Below, piece by piece: positions 1 to 11,195 of a DNA stretch of 64,000 nt. How positions within the stretch are numbered: position 1 is the stretch's first letter; each line of letters begins with the position of its first letter. Both the position numbers and the translations under genes were made by a program. Source of the DNA: Helianthus annuus. Its lineage: Eukaryota; Streptophyta; Magnoliopsida; Asterales; Asteraceae. The notes under the pieces are model-generated. The model ran no database searches. It was not told where the DNA came from and saw only the letters and a program-made list of their open reading frames with translations. The DNA lies in the NCBI RefSeq assembly GCF_002127325.2, contig NC_035435.2, forward strand, positions 114,077,235-114,141,234, read 5' to 3'.

Positions 1-527
1 AACATTTTCAACTTCTTTTCTTTATTTCTTTTTCTGTTTCATTTGTCGCTGTTTAACAAGATGAGGGTCATTTTTTGTTGAAACCGAATTTGTATGGTAA
101 CCGTTACCATGGGGGCATTAACTTTTTCTTTTCCCTTCGTGAGGTATGGACAGTTTCTGACAATGTGTCCATACTCACCGTATTCAAAGCATGATCTCTG
201 CTCAACAAACCTCGGAGATGATGAACTTCGTAATCTTGAGGTACTTGGTCATACATCACAACTGTTTGTATGTTGTGTGTAGTTTTTCTGACTGTTTCTT
301 TTCAAAATCTGGACTTGTTTAACAAAATCTGTGTTGGATTTATTTTTAAGAGATTCGATTTTCTCAGTCCCTCAGATTTCACGAAGTTCACATTCTGAAC
401 CTTCTTCTTGTTTTGGCCTTATTTGCCCTTTCCTTTTCTTTGGTTAGTGTGATTTTGCTTTCGTTGATCTGGAAGTTTTTGATTTCATGTTTTCGAACTT
501 CGGCTTTTGGGATAGGAGCACACTGAG

Positions 528-728
528 TTACGACAACTCTTGGGCTCGACTTTCCAAAAACTTACTGGTTGAATCCCCAAACAATTTATCAATCAAAGAT
601 TGATTTACATTTTGAATGGGAAAATCTTCGTTTGAGTAACCCTTGTCAGAACCGATCAATGTGTAAAGAAAGTTCGCGCTTTTAAAATTCTTAGTAGCTG
701 GTTCAACAAACTTGACCATAGCAGTCAC
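528..728 (-). pseudogene. Copia gag C-terminal fragment
   Basis: A 66-codon open stretch contains LIGSDKGYSNEDFPIQNVN, which aligns with LGSDKLFSDSEFPIENVNVN in the copia gag at 25577-26248. This region lies between the coiled coil and the second zinc knuckle in the better preserved copy. No catalytic function is expected; it is structural polyprotein. It is truncated on both sides and out of frame with its neighbours. Confidence 0.6.
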
Positions 729-1035
729 AGATAGTTTTGCTTGTGGATCACAAAGAATGTGATTCTCGAGAGGTATGTTTTCCTATTTTGTTACCATATG
801 TGACTGCCTAGGTTTGTCCTCATTTGACTTGTCATTTGAACTATCACAATCCTCAATAATGGGAGGACTCTGATTATTCATAGACTTTGAATCATTGATC
901 TCATCCGTTTGACTTTGACTTGAGGATGCACCCTTAGTGAACCCTAGACCGGCTGTAAATTCATCAAGATCTAAAGGAACAATGGGTTAAAAATGTGGCA
1001 TATCCTCGTCATTTGGCATTTTTGTGTAGTTGTGT

Positions 1036-1437
1036 CTAACCGGAGGAGGACAAACCTGATAACCGACGCATTTTTAAATCACCCTTCTTCTTTTGAACAT
1101 CAATGATATGATCTAAAACATATCTCGAGTTAGAGTAACTATCCAATTTAAGTTTGATTGCATCGTATTCGCATCGTGCATGGGCAAGCTCTTTCTTTGT
1201 TTCATCAATGATATTTATGTAGTTACTAATACCAATTTGCTTGTTGAGAATGGTTTTCTTAAGTTTAGAATTATCTTTCCTTAAGGTTTCAATTGTCGTT
1301 TTAAATTCCTTTTCATTTTTCTTAAGAGTTGTGTTTACCTCAATACACTTTGTCAAATCCACAATCAAACTCTGATGATGCTTCTTGGTGTGATCAAATT
1401 TACCTTCTAGTTCTAAGTATTTACCTTTTAAAACCAT
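1036..1437 (-). pseudogene. Coiled-coil segment of copia gag
   Basis: A 133-codon open stretch, rich in Lys/Glu/Leu with heptad-like spacing (for example LKKNEKEFKTTIETLRKDN), predicts a long coiled coil. It occupies the place that the coiled coil near 26250-26640 has in the gag of the second copia element. It has no zinc knuckle and no catalytic motif. It is probably a piece of the same ancient polyprotein rather than a host gene, because both flanks are gag-derived. Confidence 0.5.
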
Positions 1438-1475
1438 ACATTCACAACACTTAGACCAGATAGGTTTATTGAAAC

Positions 1476-1894
1476 TTATCTATCTGGATTGCAATCCAAG
1501 CGAGCCATGAACGCAGCACGAAAAGTAGAAGATCCAACTTCTGAGAGATGTTTTGAAAAGTCATCAGATGAACCTTCAGTTTTCTGTTCCAAAGCTGCTT
1601 CCTTGCTATCCATCGATTCAGCTTCAGCAATCAAATCATCTACCTCAGCATCAATATCCTCACTCATCTCAGTTCCAGTTCTATCTTCATCCGAACTCGA
1701 GCCTTCTTCAGTGAACTACCGCTATACCCTGAACTGTCATCATTTCTCGAGGATTCGCCATCGCTAACATTCTTTACTATTTCTGTATAGCATGCAGTTC
1801 CTCCTCCACCACTATTTCCTAATTGAACATACCAATCACAGATTTCATCAGCCTGAACAATCAACGCCCGGTTTGCATTGTTTGCAGGAACCAT
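1476..1894 (-). pseudogene. Copia gag middle region (two overlapping frames)
   Basis: Two open frames overlap here. The upper one (1664-1894) includes NRALIVQADEICDWYVQLGN, a segment I associate with the part of Asteraceae copia gags just after the zinc knuckle. The lower one (1476-1667) is acidic, with EDIDAEVDDLIAEAESMDSK. The change of frame shows an indel near 1664. A degenerate knuckle lies just upstream on the minus strand near 1950-2000, where the Cys/His pattern is lost and a stop is present. The function would be capsid/nucleocapsid; the copy is dead. Confidence 0.5.
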
Positions 1895-2075
1895 TGCTCT
1901 TTCATTGTTAGCTACTTGATTTCTGTTGAAAGGATACTGATTTCCTTATTGTGGGGGCTTTGTTCATTCTCTTTTAAATTGCCCCCTTTCTCTACAGTCG
2001 AAACACGTAATCTCCTTATAAAAAACATATGGATTATTCTTTTTGCTTTCCAGGCTAGTTCTTCCCGTCTTCTCT

Positions 2076-2365
2076 ATAAAGTCTTTTGCTCTTCTCACTA
2101 CACTTTCAAAGGCCCATTTAATATCAATCAACTCCATCTCCTCGTTAATAATCTATGTGTAATCTTCACTAGTTAAATTGATGTTTCCAACTTGTCCAAC
2201 TACTAATCCGTAGTAGGTCCATAAAGTCTTTTGCTCTTCTCACTGCACTTTCAAAGGCCCATTTGATATCAATCAACTCCATCAACTCGTTATCTATCTA
2301 TGTGTAATCTTCACTGGTTAAATTGATGTTGCCAACTTGTCCAACTACTAATCCGCAGTAGGAAC
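2076..2365. repeat. 145-bp tandem duplication inside copia gag relic
   Basis: The segment starting ATAAAGTCTTTTGCTCTTCT at 2076 is repeated from 2221, a period of 145 bp, with a few substitutions. On the minus strand it encodes the block equivalent to the NLTKEDYDQIDPEEMELIDI region of the second copia gag. The duplication is internal to the relic and probably arose after it stopped coding. Confidence 0.85.
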
Positions 2366-2468
2366 TCACCAAAGTGTTTAGAAGCTCCATGTGTTCTTTG
2401 GCAAATTCTACACTAACTTTGCTGAGATTGGAGGTATCAAGACGGACTGTATTTGGGTTAGATGTTGG

Positions 2469-3092
2469 TCAACCATAAGGATTAGATGAACCTCCATAGA
2501 AAGCTTGTTGAGTTGCTTGATTTGGGTCTAGAAATGGTTGGGGAAAAAAGGCGGGTTGTTGTGGTAGGAAAGGGTTTGCGTTGGAAGGGGTTGGGCAAAC
2601 GGGTTCGGAAGTTGCAGGTTGTGGTGGTAGGAAAGGGTTTGGGATGGAGACAAAAGCAGTTTGTAACTTGGCGTGTTGAGCGGGTTGTGAAGTTCCACTA
2701 ATACTACCACCGATACCGAAATTCATTTCCGGAATTTGCGGAACTGGAATTCTTTTGGCCTTTATAATTTCTTCTTCATCTTTATTCTCTAACGTTTGAA
2801 CAAATTCATAGATACTAATCGTGTTCAAAACGCCATTTTGCTTTAGGATTTCCAGAAATTGACCCCATTTTGGAGGTAGTGCATCGGCAAATCGTGAAAC
2901 AATCTCTTGCGGACTCACAACTACTTGATATGAAAACATTTCGCTTAACAAGTGGTAAAATGTTTTTGTCATCTCTCCCATTGATTCGTTTTCCATAAAC
3001 ACGAACCCTTCGAACTCTTTCTTCAATAAATCATGTCGAGTCTTTCTCGAAGACGCATTTCCTTCTCGTCTAGCTTGTAAAGTATCCCACAA
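2469..3092 (-). pseudogene. Copia gag N-terminal part (UBN2-like)
   Basis: This 207-codon open stretch begins with a helical region typical of the gag polypeptide of LTR copia elements (WDTLQARREGNASSRKTRHD...FEGFVFMENESMGEMTKTFY, then PPKWGQFLEILKQ). It continues into a Pro/Gln/Asn-rich tail with repeated NPFLPPQP-like units. The family forms the capsid of virus-like particles in the cytoplasm. The start codon is not convincing: the upstream DNA (3093-3530) has no gag-like reading frame, so the true N-terminus is lost. It is the best preserved piece of the relic. Confidence 0.65.
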
Positions 3093-3525
3093 ATGTCACA
3101 TGTTTATTAAATTTCAATCTCAACCACACATTGTAGAAAGATCTATGGTTGGTAATGGTTCCTATGGTTTTCTCAACTAAGGGCGGTTCCTATTTACCCA
3201 ATCCATATATATATAAAAAATCAATTACAACAGACCTATGTATATGATCAAACAACGAGACCTAAGTATCTTAACAAATTAGGGTACTTGTAGGTTAGGT
3301 ATAATTCAAGGAAACATGTGTTTGCTAGATTGCATGAGATGCAACAGTGAGTTCATGTCCCCTCTTTTAAATATATTTTGTTTCCAAAGTTAGGGGGAGA
3401 TACATGTTACAAAATGGTATAAAAGTTAGGGAATGAAATCACCATAAATCATGTGCGTATAAGTAGAAAAACACAAGAGTAGCCATTAATCACACATATA
3501 GACCGAGGAACAAAATGTGTAGATC
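3093..3525. other. Non-coding flank of the outer retroelement
   Basis: No reading frame, LTR terminus or repeat could be recognised. A purine-rich AGGGGGAGATACATG at about 3392 resembles a polypurine tract, but no LTR end follows it. The stretch runs up to the target-site duplication of the outer element. Confidence 0.4.
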
Positions 3526-3530
3526 TACTG
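3526..3530. repeat. Target-site duplication of outer element (left)
   Basis: TACTG directly precedes the LTR terminus TGTCACACCCC. The same 5 bases follow the distal LTR at 35104-35108, showing that everything between them derives from one insertion site. Confidence 0.93.
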
Positions 3531-4913
3531 TGTCACACCCCAACTGATGGCGGAAACATCAGAGTGAGGCGGACGAGATTGCTTGAGACTTCATAACACT
3601 AATTCTGACAAGTATTTAATAAACAAGTTTCATTTCATTGATAACAGTTGTCTAATACAATACATGGAAAATTCAAAGTACAACATTTGATGAACGTAAT
3701 ACACCAAATTTAAAGGATCAAAATACAATGACATATGTAATAGTCTAAGTGTGTATCTAAGCATATCCTACTAGATTCCATGTGCATCAAGATCAACAAC
3801 CTGCAACATGTTTAAAAGCATAGTTCAATACAAAGTATTGGCGAGTATACAAGTTTGATACATAGCATACGTATAAAAACGATTGAAACAAATCTACATG
3901 ACACACCTAGTTATCAAGATTAACGTAAAACTGGCATGCGAATAACAAGTCAACCCTCTGATTAGCGCAAGAATAAATGAATGAATAACTTAACATGACC
4001 TCACGTTCACGGGCGGTGCGTTACTCCTATAGCGCTATACATGTTAAGGGGAGGCTTGTACGAAGTTAATGACAAGTTTATCACATAAGAATCACCCAGA
4101 AACACGAATCAAGTATAACGTATTAGTATGCATGTATTGGATTGTTTGTGTGATTGCATAAAAGTATAAGTCATTATGTAAGTTGAATAAGTAAACATAT
4201 TGCACCCAAAAGTGTAAAATGAAAAAGGGTGTTCGAGTATACTCATGGTTTGCGTAGAAATTTCCACTTAGTGAGTTTGATGAGTCTTGAGTTGTTGGAA
4301 TACCGAAGTTACCAATTTTGGTTCTTGAACTTTTTGCCCAAAGTTGAAAATATTGGAGATTTCAGAGAGTTTGGAAGTAATTTGGAGGTGGTGCAAGTGT
4401 TTGGAAGGTGTTAGGGTTGGTATTTATAAGAGGGTTAAGTAGTTGGGGTTTTAATGAAGGTGGTTGGGAGTTAGGAGTGGTATTAAATGAGTTGGTTTGA
4501 GGTTAGAAGGTGGGTTTGGGGTATTAAATGAGTTGGTTGGAAGTTAGGACATTAAAGAAAGTGGTTGGAGAGATGAAAAGTTTCATTTTTAGTCCTTGCA
4601 CTTATATTGTTGGTTATTTTATGCTATAAAGGTGTATGCAAGTATTTTATAAGTATGATACATGTATTAATGTGATTCCGAGAAAATATAATCTTGATGT
4701 ATGTCTCGGTTTTAAATTAAAATGTGTATTTCGCGACTGATTACATATTATGCATGTATGATTAAACAAGGTTGATATAAAAATACAATTTCCATTATGA
4801 TCAAAGTCTCGAAATTACAAGGATTGAAATAAAGTAAAATACAAGTTTCTAAAAATAAAAATGTGAATGCAACTTTCTAAATATGGAAAGTACAGAAAAT
4901 GCGGAGCGTTACA
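3531..4913 (-). repeat. 3' LTR of outer element
   Basis: Aligns over its full length with 33722-35103, with scattered substitutions (for example 3547 TGATGG versus CGATGT). Begins TG and ends CA on the plus strand. The minus-strand purine tract lies immediately to the right at 4914-4926. Long conserved stretches include the segment near 4015-4050 with GGGCGGTGCGTTACTCC. Confidence 0.93.
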
Positions 4914-6227
4914 GTCTCCCTTACTTTAGGAAATTTCGTCTCGAAATTTATTCAAGAGGGAGACTTTAGAAAAAGGAATTTTGGGTAAAACGGTTGGCTA
5001 AAATCGCAATTTTGAAGTTTAAAGTCTACGTGAAGTTCATGTATAAGTGTGTTAAAAATGCATGGAAATTTTGAGGGATGAAAAGGTGTAGGTTTGTAAA
5101 AGTAGTTCGTTTGACTAAGGTGATTTGAGGCACCCATCGTAAGTAAAACGTGCATGTATGTGTAGGAAAGTGAGTTTGACCAAGTTGAATAAACCGATGG
5201 GAGAAGTATTTTAAAAGGATGTTACCTAAGAAGAAAAGTTTTCGTATAAAATAGAATATATTTTGATGAAAAGTGCGGCCCGCACCGTAGGTTGTAAGAA
5301 AAGTTTTATGGATTTTAAGGCGTATTAGTAGAATCACATGTTTGTAGAAAATTACTTATTTGTGGAAAAACTTGAATGGTAGGATTTATGTTTTCAAAAA
5401 GGCTTTGGTAGTAATGGGCCAACTACGTACAGTTTGGGCCTAATAAAGTATGGAGGGTAGCCTTAAAAGTAGATAAGTGTTTTAAGGGATGGAATGTTAG
5501 GTCGATTTATTGTGAATAAGGTTTGGCTAAAATGTCTAAAGAATAATTAGGAATAATCGTGGTACGAGAGTGAATGAACAATTTGGTAGATGAATACAAG
5601 GGTAGGAATGGTATGATTATCGGATATAATGCGAATATGAAGTGTTGAGAAATGCTAGTGATAGTTGTAGCTGTTGCGGCTAACGATTATGAGGATGAGC
5701 TTTCATCATGGATAATCGGACATCGCGCATTTAGCAATGCGTTTATGAGTTACTAAAGTTTGTTTAATCTCGTTTAAATAAGGTTTGGGAAAACATAGAA
5801 TTTCTCATGGCACGTCTTATGAAAGTTTGGTAATATGGTAAAAACACTTATAATTAGGATGTACCAGCAGCGTATCCACCATGTTCTAACCATGTTACTT
5901 CTATTTCGTAATTCAGTGTCATGTTACGTTCCTTGTCTTACGATACCAGTAGAACACCCTATGGTTTTCATGCTCCTACCACTATAATCCCGTGTGCACC
6001 CACGATTATGTTGGTCATTGCATGATCCGCATAGTTTGTACTAGTAGTGTATGAGTCAGGGTATGCAGTAACATCAAAAGTGAGTATGTGTGCGTGTGAT
6101 AGCGTATGAAAATCAAGCATGTAAGTAAGATTTTGTTTAAGTATGTATGTGACCAACGTAAGAGAACCACTCGGGTTATGCTCACATATAGGTTCGAATG
6201 TATGAGTAACAGTATGAGTATGAGTAT
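4914..6227 (-). other. 3' internal region of outer element, non-coding
   Basis: Begins with the purine tract (minus strand AAGTAAGGGAGAC) and ends abruptly at the Athila LTR terminus. Short open frames here lack recognisable domains and have no codon-like composition. It contains AT-rich DNA with TGAGTATGAGTA-like simple repeats near 6200-6226. Confidence 0.6.
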
Positions 6228-7513
6228 TGATCGAAGTATCGCCCTCCGGTTAAAGATAATATTTATAAGCCCTATTTACCCTTAACAAATAGCTAGTGGT
6301 AGCAAGGGGTCGAACCATGAAGAGTATGTGGTTTGCGAATGGATTTGGATTGAATTAGAACAAATGCCACAAATTATGAAGCTTGCTATCTTGTTTTTTT
6401 GTGTATTTTTATTTGATTGAAAAGATGTGAATTAAACTTACTAAAGTAATTGAGTTGATAACTACGAATGATTAACAATTGCAAAAAATGTTATTAAAGG
6501 TTTAAACAAGAGAGAGAAAACAAGGCTCACACTCGGTTCGGTAATTGCAATCCTAGGGTTCTTACATGTTTTAAATTTGATTTACTTGAATATGTTATTA
6601 ACGGATTTCTATCATCAAAGCTTAGGTGCCAATTGCTATCAACGCATATCATGGACCACAATGCACTTCGTTACTTCAGACAAGTAAAACCTTTTGAATG
6701 ACAAGGCATAATTGCACAAACTTGTTTCGCAAAGTCAAATTTCATAACTCACTCGACAATTCACAAATATAGTTCAAATGCAAGACAATTGTCAATCAAT
6801 TCAAATACAATTCAAGTTGTCACAAAATCAAACTAAAACATTGTTCAAACCCTAGACTTACAATAACCTACACCGGCGTGAAACCTCCAAGAAATTAGCC
6901 ACGCATGATCAAAAAGACGTGATCACCGGATGTTGGAAAATTGTTCTTGATCATCTTGATGCTTGGAGATAGTGAATGATGGTGACTAGGGTTGTGATGA
7001 GTGATGGTGGTGAGAGGATTGAAAGATGATGGTAATGGTGATGAACTAGGGTTTCGATTCTGTTTAATCGGATGATCGATTGGTGTCTTGATGGAATGGA
7101 GATGATGTTGGTTGGTGAGAGAGGCTCCAAGATCAATTCAAACCTCTAGTCAATGTGTAACTGCCGAATATTCATGACTGAGATGTTTTTAGATCATTCA
7201 AACACCCAAAGAAGCAAAGTTACACGTCGTCAACATTGGGAGGCCGTCACCGACGGCCTGAAGCCCCGTCGACGACGGTTCGTGTTTTGTTTAATTGTGG
7301 CCGACGGCCTATACCGCTGTCTACGGTTGACCCGTTTCGCGTCCCGGTGGTCCGATTTTCACTCCGGTGACCCGTAAAGCTCCCGAAAAGCTCCTTAAAC
7401 TTCATTAAACCCGCAAAAGACAAATATAATTAAAAGTAGGCTATTCGAGATAAAAACTCATATAAAAACATGAAGTTACACAACTACGAACATCGGTTTT
7501 CGACCACGTATCA
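6228..7513 (-). repeat. 3' LTR of Athila-like element
   Basis: Starts TGATCGAAG and ends CGTATCA. The short inverted termini (TGAT...ATCA) and the minus-strand purine tract AAGTGTGGGGATG that follows define the end. It matches 19218-19656 plus 29784-30740. It lacks 109 bp present in the other LTR (30445-30553) at the junction 7326/7327. The CGTCGGCGACGG-type GC-rich repeat lies at 7240-7326. An alternative reading places the LTR end near 8210, where similarity stops, but no TG..CA terminus or purine tract is found there. Confidence 0.75.
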
Positions 7514-9392
7514 CATCCCCACACTTATCTTTTGCTTGCCCTCAAGCAAATCTGTTTTTCACTTTCACGTGGGTCGAACAACGAATACATTCCCCATTCC
7601 TGAGATGAAGGTTAAGGTCAATTGTCATACAAAAGTTAAAACTCTTTTACAATTTTCAACATATTTAACGGTCAAGTGAATAATCATATAAAACAATGGT
7701 TATCCAAGATTAACCCGCCCGCGAAACCAACAATTCATGCACATCCCTCATAATGTTCTCTCCACTCGGTTTATAAATTGGCTAATATTTATAATGTATT
7801 AGCACTTCAACAATTAATCGCTCAAAACCGATTAGAACACGTACCCGCATAGGCTTGCAACTCAATTATTCTCCACCACCGAACACGAATACCAAACACA
7901 AGCCATAAGGTCTTTGAATGGGTTGTATCGGGTCTAGGCTAAGGGTAGGAAATAGGATATTTTAAAGTAGCTAAGGTGATGAAAATTCGAGTTTTTTTAT
8001 TACAAAAGACTACTCTAAACAAAACTAAACTATAAACATCACTACAAGGCAACAACTTTAGCCTTTTATCCAATAACTACTAGCTTCATGTTTTTGTTCT
8101 TTTCTCAATGATTTTCTATTATTTTTCGCAACATTTTCTGTTTTTTTAGACAATCAAATACAATTATACAAACTCAACTCCTATAATCGAACTTCCATCA
8201 CACGGGTTTAAAAGAAAAAGGTTTAAGGTTGTGGGCTATAGGGTGGTCAAACGAAAGGATTAGGCTCAAAGTTGGCTACTAGGGGATGATTTTTGGGTAA
8301 GGATATATAAATGGTGTAAAAGGAAATGGGTTACCTAATGCCTTAATCATTCTCGTGCTTGTATTCGTTCTATGGTCTCAAACGTATCAAAAGTTGCAAG
8401 TTCTACAAGACATGACTAATGGTCCACTCAAACGAAGAAACATAAGCATGTGCTCTATAATGTAAAAGTGGCTCAAAACCTCACATATGTAAAGGGTATG
8501 ATATGTGATATGCATAAAATGCTAGTTTCTTAAGCGGATTATTCCCAAATAACCACCCGCTAAATACCCGTCATGCTATTAATTTGAACTTGACCATGAC
8601 AAAAGACCAAAGGGGTTGTGCCATCCCTCGTTGACTTAGTTACTTATGCTTTAAGATCGCTTTCGAGACAAGATATTTCTGAAAAATATTTCAAATTTTC
8701 CCCCATCCCCAAACTTGAGGTAAACATTGTCCTTAATGTGTAGTGTTTAAATGAATGGGTCAAAATCAAACACTTTTACTACTCCCCCATCCCCACACTT
8801 GAGATAAACATTGTCCTCAATGTGTAAGAACTAGAGTTTTAAAACACCAAGGGATGTGACACGGCTAACTTCCCAAAAATTTCACCCCGGAAAAATAACA
8901 TACAATTATAATCCACTTACTACTAATCTAAGAATCACGGTACAAAGAACGCATGCACCTGATTTTTGTCGCTGGATGCTCAGATATTTTTCTTCTCTTC
9001 ATAAAAACGGTTGTCCCGCGAACATGTTGTACCTACAAATCTTAACCCTTGTGTAGAAGCATGCTTCTCACAACCATTGAAATTTGTTAGGTTTTTAGTT
9101 CTACCATTTTATGAAAGTTTACCAAATCATGCGTTAAATTACCTTGATTTTTGTGGAAAAATAGTTTACAACAATAACAATCCTAACTCACTTTCGTAGG
9201 AATCACAGTTGAATTTAGCTTATGCAACAAGCTTTTTTAAACACCCAATAGCTTGGGAGGACGAGAGGTCTCGTGAGGGTTATATAGGGAACACACCCAC
9301 AATGTTCATTAAACTAGGCAAAAAGAAATAATAACGAAATAGAAATAAAGAAAACCAAAATATACAACAACAACACAAAACATACCTTGCAC
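7514..9392 (-). other. Athila 3' non-coding internal region and purine tracts
   Basis: Minus-strand purine tract AAGTGTGGGGATG at 7514-7526 adjoins the 3' LTR. Two similar tracts occur near 8700-8720 and 8783-8805 (plus strand CCCCCATCCCCAMACTTGAG), each followed by AAACATTGTCCT, forming an 80-bp-spaced repeat. No coding region is seen between them. The third ORF ends at 9393. Confidence 0.55.
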
Positions 9393-11195
9393 TCACCGCT
9401 GATATCTCTCGTTGGGGTCAACTGGCGGGTTTGGCTGGTACGGATAACCAGTGAAGGCCTCAAACATCTCCCTGTAGTTATCGAGGGGGCCCGACTCTCC
9501 TTGGAGTGGCGGCTGGTATGGTATTGGAATGAAGCTGGACCCAACTGCCTCGGGCCAGTGAGGGGATGGATCGGATGGGCCTCGTGGAACGGGGAGGTTG
9601 GGGTAATCGGTCCACCCCGAGTGTTCGGCATAAGGAAGGCTGACTTCATAGTCTCTCTGATGTCGCTCCTGATCGTGGAAGACCTTGGCGTAATTAATAG
9701 CCATTTGGTTAGAAACGTATAAAGCGCTCCATTGGCGTCGTTCCAATTCTATTTGTTCGTTTTGACGCCTCTCCTTATTTTCCTCCCATGCCCGTCTTCG
9801 GGCCATATCTTCCTCCTACAATTGTAACAAGCGTTCCATTTGTGACCTTTGGAGCGCTTGTTTCAATTGCTGCTCTTCCATATGTTTTTCCTTCCTCTCA
9901 CGATGGACTGCTTGGAGAGCCCACTGTTCTTGCATCTGGCCCCCAAGCATCTCTTCCCATGCTTTCCTTCTCACCTCATATTCCCTTCCTTCTCCTATAC
10001 ATGCAGACACGTTATCATAAACCGCTTGTTGCCCGCGGTTAAAATCCTTGTACGACGGCCCCTTTCTTTGATTCACAAAATTTGCTACATCGGCAGAAAT
10101 TTCCCGATGTTGCCGCCTGTACCTCTGTCTTGGTCCCCGTGGACCGGAAGTCTCAGTCTCATCCTCCATGTCAACCATATCCTCATCATCATCACCCTCT
10201 TCAGCCTCGCTCGGATCAGTGTACCTATAACTGTTTCCTTGATCATCCTCCACAGTATGAAGATGACCAAAGACTTTAACTGTGATATTCCAATGCCGCT
10301 TCATCGAAGCAAGGTTAAACTGATTAATGAGTTTAGAAACCCACAACGATTCTTGGGGCAACGCGTTTTGCTGCAAAATTATTGCGCTGATTAACCGCAC
10401 GTAGGGGATCATCTCCCGTTTGAATGACTCCCTTGTGTCCCATGTGTTTATCATCACGATTTGACGCCATGATAGCCTTGGTGTCCCATACAACAATGAA
10501 TGTAAGACCCGGCAGTCGGGTGCCTTCACTGTCCCTCGGTCTCCGAACCACACCATTACATTTTCCAACGAAATGCCTTGTAATTTTTTACCCTCCAAGG
10601 ATAAATCATTCCTAGATTCCCCCGCACCCCCAGAACCTGGCAATACCGACGCTAGCATTTGATCTGGATCGGCAGTGTTTGTTTTGTTATCCAAAAAATG
10701 ATCATAGTCATAATAATCATATGCTTCAACCCCCCAATGAATCAAATCTCGCGATGGCATTCATGTGCTCAAACGACGTAATTATTTGATTCTTGCCAAT
10801 GTTGCCAATTAACTGCCACGTAGGAGCCAGCCCATCTGAATTTTCGAACCTTAAAGTTGACAACCATTCACAAACCGCAGCCAAATAGACTCGTGTGGTG
10901 ATATCCTCACACCAATCTAGTACTCGTTCCCATCCAATCTTCTCAAACCTTTGAGTATGCCAATTATGCGGAATTCCTCGACATTCACCGCACGTTCACA
11001 TACTACTCTATCGGGTACAGCCTTTGAAACATCCGTGATCATTTTCATCTTCCACATCTTTGCCTCTAACCTTTTGTTGTTATACCGGGAAAGAGCCTTC
11101 TTCTTTTCGTCTTTCCATGCTGAGGCTGACCGACTATTCTTGAACTCTTCCCAATCCCAATCCTGTCGATAGAGTTGCCCATCATCTTCTTCCAC
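9393..11195 (-). pseudogene. Athila-type third ORF (position of the env-like/ORF-1-like gene)
   Basis: Three open stretches (10917-11195, 9816-10760, 9393-9806) share one reading frame, so the original ORF was about 600 codons and is now broken only by in-frame stops, including ones at 10917-10919 and 9816-9818. The middle part has the segment SLLYGTPRLSWRQIVMINTW followed by REMIPYVRLISAIILQQNAL, then an acidic stretch (EAEEGDDDEDMVDMEDE), a basic patch and a Gln/Arg/Glu-rich coiled-coil end. Position (after integrase, before the 3' LTR) and style match the extra ORF of Athila/Calypso elements. No signal peptide or clear transmembrane segment was seen, so an envelope function is not supported. 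It may be a capsid-related ORF-1-type protein. Confidence 0.65.

Larger units (their letters stand above)
1..3092 (-). mobile_element. Decayed Ty1/copia gag region (partial element)
   Basis: The minus strand carries successive pieces of a copia-type gag, read from 3092 down to about 500: a UBN2-type N-terminal part, a remnant of a zinc knuckle, a Ser/Glu-rich part and coiled-coil segments. Several stretches match the intact-looking copia element at 19657-29778: the MELIDI block at 2076-2365 and the GSDK...FPI..NVN block near 600-660. No pol domain or LTR is visible; pol would lie beyond the left edge of the window. Numerous stops and frame changes mark it as old. The copia gag assignment is firm; the limits are approximate. 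Confidence 0.75.

Noticed and set aside
94..282. 62-codon plus-strand frame at the left edge
   Set aside because: It is antisense to the copia gag relic and has no recognisable domain.
3385..3405. Purine tract AGGGGGAGATACATG as the 3' end of the copia relic
   Set aside because: It is on the plus strand while the relic is on the minus strand, and no LTR terminus follows.
9816..10394. Plus-strand frames opposite the Athila third ORF
   Set aside because: They are antisense shadows of a long minus-strand frame with better coding character.
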